Part shown: positions 59,372 to 64,000 of the stretch, piece after piece
Position numbering within the stretch: position 1 is the first letter of the stretch
Layout: the number at the start of each line of letters is the position of its first letter
NCBI GenBank assembly: GCA_002633005.1
Contig: NMRA01000033.1
Span: forward strand, 1,481,352 to 1,545,351
From: Phoronis australis
Lineage: Eukaryota; Phoronida; Phoronidae
DNA length: 64,000 nucleotides
Direction: 5' to 3'
The notes under the pieces: model-generated
What the model was told of the DNA's origin: nothing
Databases searched by the model: none
Seen by the model: only the letters and a program-made list of their open reading frames with translations
Program-made: the position numbers and the translations under genes

Positions 59372-60603
59372 GTAAGTAGTTTTCACTTTCCTGCACTTAA
59401 AAGTTGAGAAAGTCGCCTTTTCCCGCGACCTTCAACTTCGAGCTGAATTTATTGGTATATAGCATAATTTGCGATGATAATAATGAACTGTATTCTGCAC
59501 TAAAGGGTTCATTAATGAACTATTTCAAACACTTGTTCTAAACGAACATTTCGTCAATTTCTGACAATCGGGCGACTTTCTGACTCACTTCGTAGTTCCG
59601 GGTACTGCCGCTAGGGGTAGTCCTGTGAATCGCGTTGAATGTTTGGTTTACAATACTGAAGCACTTCAACTTTTCCTGATGAAAACTCAATGTAAAAGAG
59701 AACTAAACAGTCATTTCTCGTAGTGAGAACAATGATTCTTATATTTAAGTTTTTTTTTCTATTTTGCTTCACATTTTTGTTGGTCAAGCCACTGATAGAC
59801 TTGGGTTGGCTTGCTGCCAGAGAGGTCCACACCCATCTTGCCTTGTTGGTTATGACATTTTATTCAGAATATGTCAAGATAGAAAATGAAAATGTTTTAA
59901 TTTTAGATTAAACATTACAAATGTACAGTTCTACTGCAGTCCTGTGTTTCTAAGACTTTGTGGTCCACTACTTAAACATATACATGCTTTCGATAAACTT
60001 TTTTTCTGACGACCACGGGCCAGTATAAATATTTTTTAACAGAACAATTGAGGTTTGCCTAGACTGTTCATAAATCTCACCCTGATCTTATCTTTATCCT
60101 CCAGGTAAGCTTTGTTGGAATTTGCTGTGGACCAAACCAGTTGTTATTTTCTTCATTATTTTTGTTCTTATAATTTCACCCCTATTTATCAGTTTCTATC
60201 ATCATCATGTCTCACATTTCTTTCTCAACAGACTCTGCTTCTAGCTCTTGGTCCAGATCCTTCTACTTCCCTGCTTCTACTGATTCTACTTGCATTTTAT
60301 CAGTTATTCAGTTGGACATGATCTCAAAGCCTCATTCATTTTGGCTCTTCCCTCCACCTATCGGACGGTGCTTTTCAGCTCTTGATGCTGTTGAGGAGTC
60401 TGCGAAGAAGTACCATATGCCAACAACACCTCTTAAGANTGGATCATGTTTTGTGTCCCGTCGGAAGAAAATTTAAATTCGAAAACATCTTCTGAAAACG
60501 CACAAAAAAGTGTATTAGTAAAATCTACTGATTTTTAAGTGGTTTTAAAAAACAATCGGTAAACTCACCGATTTTTGTCTCATTACTTTGATACGTGTCT
60601 CTT
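59372..60603. other. Unassigned sequence with single N at 60439
   Basis: Open frames at 60112-60321 and 60207-60476 are Ser/Leu-rich and match nothing I know. The latter crosses the N. Confidence 0.5.
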
Positions 60604-60738
60604 CCGATAAGTTAGTACCTAACGTGCAGACGAGAACTCCAAATTGGAACGCTAAGTCCCGCGTGGTTGCGCTGCACGCGAAACAAAATGGCGGACGAAC
60701 TTTGGAGCCTGACGAAAATAGGTAACCGGACGATACTA
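60604..60738 (-). repeat. 135-bp inverted repeat, right arm
   Basis: Inverted copy of 58884-59018, so it places ATGGCGGACGAACTTTGG and donor GTAACC on the + strand. The flanks differ on both sides. Confidence 0.95.
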
Positions 60739-61580
60739 GTAGACTATTCGTCAACAATGATTCACATTCACAGGCCATCTTTACCAGGTTTACAAACAAC
60801 TACCAGTGTGATCCGTGCTGTTTAGAAACTTGTAACAAGTGTTTCGACATTAAAGGCAACATGTTATACTTACTGACTGGTGTTTTGAACCAAATCCTAT
60901 TTCCAGATTTGTTGTCAAAGATTCACTTCAAAACCCCCGCTTTCCGTTTACAATGCGCGCGCAATTTCCTCTTCTTCAACATCCGGGAAATAGTTAGGCG
61001 AATGTAAGTGGCGATAACAGACCCGTCAGAAAAGTGGTATACAAACACGAGCTACGCATGCGCGCACCCAGCCTTCAATTAAGTTGGGGGGTCGTGGGCC
61101 TTATCCTAACAAAACAGCGGGCAGAATAAAAAAACGGGAGTAGTGGTCTTTTGTCCAGTTACTTCGGACTTTTTGTAGCTCGGAGGCGGACCTTTTTTAC
61201 CTTTCTAGTCGCCATGAAATCGGGGGGGCTCGAATGCTGCGTGGTAGTTTACAAACGGTTGGCACAGAGGTAGATGCGGGTCATATAGTGCATTCTCTGG
61301 TAATAGTCGGAAATGTGGATCTCTGACGGCGGAGTAACTGAACTAGACCTATCTAATAATGAGAATTGTCACGATTCACATCTGAATACAAATTCTTTGT
61401 ACTGAGAAGACCTCCCAATCGGCACTGCCTCAGAGTCTATGGCATCATGAGATTAAGTGTGGGATCCAGCAGAGCGACTCGGTTTACGGCACACACCTCT
61501 GAGCTGTGCCTTTTTTTACTGTCGGAAACGACACTGCAATCATGACTCGCTTGTGACAAGGCGGTAAAAGACCGGGTGTG
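60739..61580. other. Unassigned sequence
   Basis: Slightly GC-richer than the rest; contains GCGCGCGC and ATGCGCGC. No coding similarity recognised. Confidence 0.4.
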
Positions 61581-61587
61581 CGTTTGG

Positions 61588-62110
61588 GGCGGACCCGGTA
61601 GTGGTCATACCTAAGAAAAACGACTCGGATGAGATTCGTTTGTGTTTGGACATGAGGCGCGCAAATGAGGGAGTTTGGCATGAACACGCAGGTATTCATA
61701 GGAATACTATTGTTTGAAAAGGGCATCGGACCCTGACTGAAGCCATTCGGAATGCGAGGGAGCCGCAAAACGCGACAGTGAGGTAAGATCTTTTCTTGGT
61801 CCTAATTTCTCGCCACTCGGTTTATCATAAACGAGATTTTGCACTACCTCCGAACCATGATTAAGACGACTGACAACAAGGGGACTGTTTTTAAATTTGG
61901 CCGTGAGCAGAAAAAGTCAAAGTTGAGACAGTCTGACGAGCGAGAGTACACTTGCTTATTACAACATGGATGCACCGACATCGCTGATGTAGTAGTCGAT
62001 CCTGTTGCAAGAACAACGAGGCGTTAAAGTTCCCGTTTGCTACGCTATAGTCGAACACTGTCTCAGGCTGATTGTGAGTGCCGATGCAGGTCAGGAAAGC
62101 CGACCGAAAC
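61588..62110 (+). pseudogene. Ty3/gypsy pol remnant (RT to RNase H)
   Basis: Frame-broken. DPVVVIPKK and IRLCLDMRRANE at about 61594-61670 are the reverse-transcriptase fingers motif; VRSFLG at about 61783 and FGREQKKSK near 61900 follow in the usual pol order, then a possible RNase H-like YSRTLSQ. Stops and frameshifts separate the blocks, so it is a dead fragment. No LTRs seen. Confidence 0.65.
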
Positions 62111-62532
62111 TGGAAGATTCGAAAATTGTCGGAATTTCCAAGCTGTAGCTGGAGAACTGTGTATTGTCTGAAAAGTAATTTTGAGGGGTACCTGAACTTT
62201 GATCCCACACAGCCAAGAAACCTCCTAGGGAGAAACCACCGGAATTGTAAGAAATATGAATTTGTCCTAGGTCACCGTGCCACTGGCCAGCATTACTTTT
62301 TCTGAGTAAATAACGATTTTTAACACGATTTGCATTACTTGCCTTGTAAAATTTGCAAGTTGTCTCATCACTGATTTTAGAAGAACAAGTAATGAAATTC
62401 ATAAAATCATAGGTCGAAAGTCATAAAACCACATATCGATCATAAATCCGCCTTACATAACAAATATATGCATACTTCTTGCCGTTATGGAATTGATATC
62501 TTGGTGAAGCTTATTACAGGCCCTTAGAAAGA

Positions 62533-62605
62533 ACTGACAACGGTTCGTTGTTGCTCGAGACTGACCAGTCTCTACAAGTTGACTTGTCACGGTGTGTCAT
62601 TTCAA
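62533..62605 (-). repeat. Dispersed repeat family C, copy 5
   Basis: On the minus strand: ATGACACACCGTGACAAG, CAACTTGTAGAGAC, GTCTCGAGCAACAACGAACC. It abuts the N at 62606, where the ATPase frame is cut. Confidence 0.55.
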
Positions 62606-62606
62606 N

Positions 62607-63022
62607 CGGGGGTTTTTAAACAACACAAGATAGTGCGCGTTTAGACTAATGGTGCGCATCTCTTTGTTTTTAGAGAACAAGTTTTGAACTATCAAAATAA
62701 CGGACACGTTTCTATGATGACTGCCTTTAGTAAATAAGTTTGTCACGCTTCCATCCATTTCACTCATCATGTCGTCGATCACCACGAGATGTCGCTTGCG
62801 TCTATCGAAACTGGAAAGTTCGGGCAACCCTTCGACAAAGTGGACGTGGGTCAAATTAGCAAATACATCTTGATATTCGCCGAAACAATACGTCACAGTG
62901 TCCGGGGGAGGATGAATCATCGTAGTGGCGTTTTGTAAAAGTCGCATGGTCCATTGAGTTTTTCCACTCGACGTTGGACCACTGACAATCATTGTGAACG
63001 GGTGAGCGAGTCTCACGTCCAT
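62607..63022 (-). CDS. Packaging-type ATPase fragment (Polinton/adintovirus-like)
   Basis: FtsK/HerA-A32-type P-loop ATPase; in Polinton-like viruses this class drives DNA into the capsid. About 138 codons from ATG 63022. Visible: MDVRLAHPFTMIVSGP, Walker A GPTSSGKTQ, a middle segment with FGEY, Walker B HLVVIDDMM, and the conserved block LFTKGSHHRNVSVILI followed by VQNLF and LNAHYLVLFKN. The frame is lost at 62606, where an N joins it to a family C repeat, so the C-terminal part is missing. It could be truncated in the genome or only in the assembly. Same strand as the PC4-like gene 0.4 kb upstream. An endogenous viral element or a contig from a free virus are both possible. Confidence 0.75.
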
Positions 63023-63120
63023 GCTGCGCTGTATCTCGTGACAGACTGAACGACAGGAGTTACTTACATTAATTTTGTACGGGTTACAAGAACAACAATG
63101 GAAACGATTTCAACAATTGA

Positions 63121-63126
63121 TTTATT
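63121..63126 (-). terminator. Poly(A) signal downstream of the PC4-like gene
   Basis: TTTATT (AATAAA on the minus strand), about 100 bp before the ATPase ATG and 160 bp after the alternative-frame stop at 63283. Compact spacing fits a viral gene cluster. Confidence 0.5.
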
Positions 63127-63433
63127 TTATCGTTATCAAATCTTGACTAACACAGTATTCAGATCAGTGCAACATTAATCAGATATTTAAATTTAGTGTC
63201 TCTGTTGCGCTATGTTACCGCCTCCGTCTATATCGTTTGCTGGGTCACTTCGGTTCAAAAGAGTTTTTGGCCGTCTGTCATTTCAAAAGAGTTCTTGGCT
63301 GTCGGTAGCGTTGTCGGTCCAATTCCGTATTTCAAACGCGCATTTGTTCTCTGCTCCTTGCGCTGGGTTCAAAACCGGTAGGTTTGGAGGAGCGGTCGTT
63401 TTACGTTTCTTGTTAGGCACACTGGTTTTTTCT

Positions 63434-63712
63434 TTAAGTTTTTTTCAGGTCTTCGTTCACGATCTCAATGAATCCCTTGAGTTTCTCATATTCACCTTCA
63501 GTGAGACAGATTCCAGTCTTTGTCGGGAAAAGTACGCCCGGTCGAGCGTTGTCTTCGTCATAACGTCGAATGTGTACCACTTTACGACCCTTGAAGTCCT
63601 GCACGGTTACAAATATGTTCCTGCCAAGTGGATGCATTTTAGTCTGTTCCATTTTGGTATGTTCCGTTCTGTGAAAATATCGTCGAATGATTTGAAACAC
63701 GGAGTCGCTCAA
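63434..63712 (-). CDS. PC4-like single-strand DNA-binding/coactivator protein, virus-associated
   Basis: 92 codons from ATG 63712. The C-terminal two-thirds match the PC4 fold: LGRNIFVTVQDFKGRKVVHI, RRYDEDN, then PTKTGICLTEGEYEKLKG; human PC4 has VSVRDFKGKVLIDIREY and GRKGISLNPEQWSQLKE. PC4 binds single-stranded DNA and acts in transcription and repair. The N-terminus carries MSDSVFQIIRRYFHRTEH. The frame closes at TAA just after a run of seven A, while the -1 frame stays open to 63283 and includes the basic motif KKRK, so a homopolymer indel may have cut off a basic tail. Neighbour of a Polinton-type ATPase on the same strand; presumed part of the same element. Confidence 0.75.
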   Translation of the reverse strand: MSDSVFQIIRRYFHRTEHTKMEQTKMHPLGRNIFVTVQDFKGRKVVHIRRYDEDNARPGVLFPTKTGICLTEGEYEKLKGFIEIVNEDLKKT

Positions 63713-63733
63713 TTTATAGGCACTTACGTTGTA

Positions 63734-63811
63734 GACACGTTCGGGCAGGTTTGGGCAGGTCCAACACGCGACATCACTCGAAATTTAGTACGCAAATATT
63801 AACCAATCACG
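63734..63811 (-). promoter_or_regulatory. Promoter-like repeat, unit 1 (inverted CCAAT)
   Basis: GACACGTTCGGGCAGGTTTG at the left, CCAATCACG at 63803-63811. Directly upstream of the PC4-like ATG on the minus strand. Repeated with exact 134-bp offset in unit 2. Confidence 0.5.
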
Positions 63812-63867
63812 TGTTAGCATTTGAGATCACGTGAGTCTAATAGGTGTAGGCCGATAGGGTTACTTCA

Positions 63868-63945
63868 GACACGTTCGGGCACGTTTGGGCAGACCCGACA
63901 AACGAAAATTCTGGTTTCGCAATACCTAAATACTGACCAATCACG
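63868..63945 (-). promoter_or_regulatory. Promoter-like repeat, unit 2 (inverted CCAAT)
   Basis: GACACGTTCGGGCACGTTTG at the left, CCAATCACG at 63937-63945. Same order and spacing as unit 1. Confidence 0.5.
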
Positions 63946-63964
63946 CGCTGTTATTTGCGATAAG

Positions 63965-63982
63965 AACCGGTTTAAACCGGTT
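63965..63982. promoter_or_regulatory. 18-bp perfect palindrome
   Basis: AACCGGTTTAAACCGGTT reads the same on both strands, next to the duplicated promoter-like units. Possible dimer binding site; function unknown. Confidence 0.5.
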
Positions 63983-64000
63983 TTTCGTTCGTGTATTTAA

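Noticed and set aside
63212-63802. 196-codon + strand open frame at the right edge
   Set aside because: Exactly antisense to the PC4-like gene, which has real family motifs; the + frame is its shadow.

Overview
The window is nuclear DNA of an invertebrate animal: long AT-rich introns with GT/AG splice sites, single-copy conserved metazoan genes, many small non-autonomous DNA transposons, a tRNA-derived SINE, and a virus-like fragment at the right edge. I cannot name the species. Gene content and the grouping ARL3-MORN4-LCOR, which also lie together on human 10q24, fit a slowly rearranging marine invertebrate such as a hemichordate, echinoderm, lancelet or lophotrochozoan.

Layout. 1-5774 (+): last four coding exons of ARL3, a small ciliary GTPase; its first coding exon(s) lie left of the window. 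5775-11540: ARL3/MORN4 convergent intergenic DNA rich in transposon relics. 15083-11541 (-): MORN4, three coding exons, apparently complete. 16866-34382 (+): an LCOR/LCORL/E93-type nuclear-receptor corepressor in six recognised coding exons, head-to-head with MORN4 across 1.8 kb that holds a perfect CRE. 34383-39306: LCOR 3' UTR and convergent intergenic DNA. 57146 (possibly 58934) to 39307 (-): NCAPH, the kleisin of condensin I, sixteen coding exons plus one candidate upstream exon, about 718 residues. 59020-64000: patchwork sequence broken by single Ns at 59019, 60439 and 62606, holding a 135-bp inverted copy of the candidate NCAPH first exon, a decayed Ty3/gypsy pol fragment, and a Polinton/adintovirus-like segment with a packaging-type ATPase and a PC4-like protein.

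The cellular genes do not form an operon-like unit. ARL3 and MORN4 both act in ciliary or sensory-cell biology, LCOR is a transcriptional corepressor and NCAPH is mitotic, so their adjacency is best read as retained ancestral linkage. The most unusual non-genic features are: (i) an array of ~144-bp monomers in an NCAPH intron, each centred on a CTCF-like CCACTAGRKGGC core; (ii) a terminal-inverted-repeat element flanked by identical 83-bp direct repeats; (iii) several TTAA-flanked element families, one pair in inverted orientation around the ARL3 exons; (iv) a minisatellite grown from an NCAPH splice donor; (v) a 134-bp duplicated promoter-like cassette beside the PC4-like gene. All joins were made by eye from conserved protein similarity and splice-site phase.
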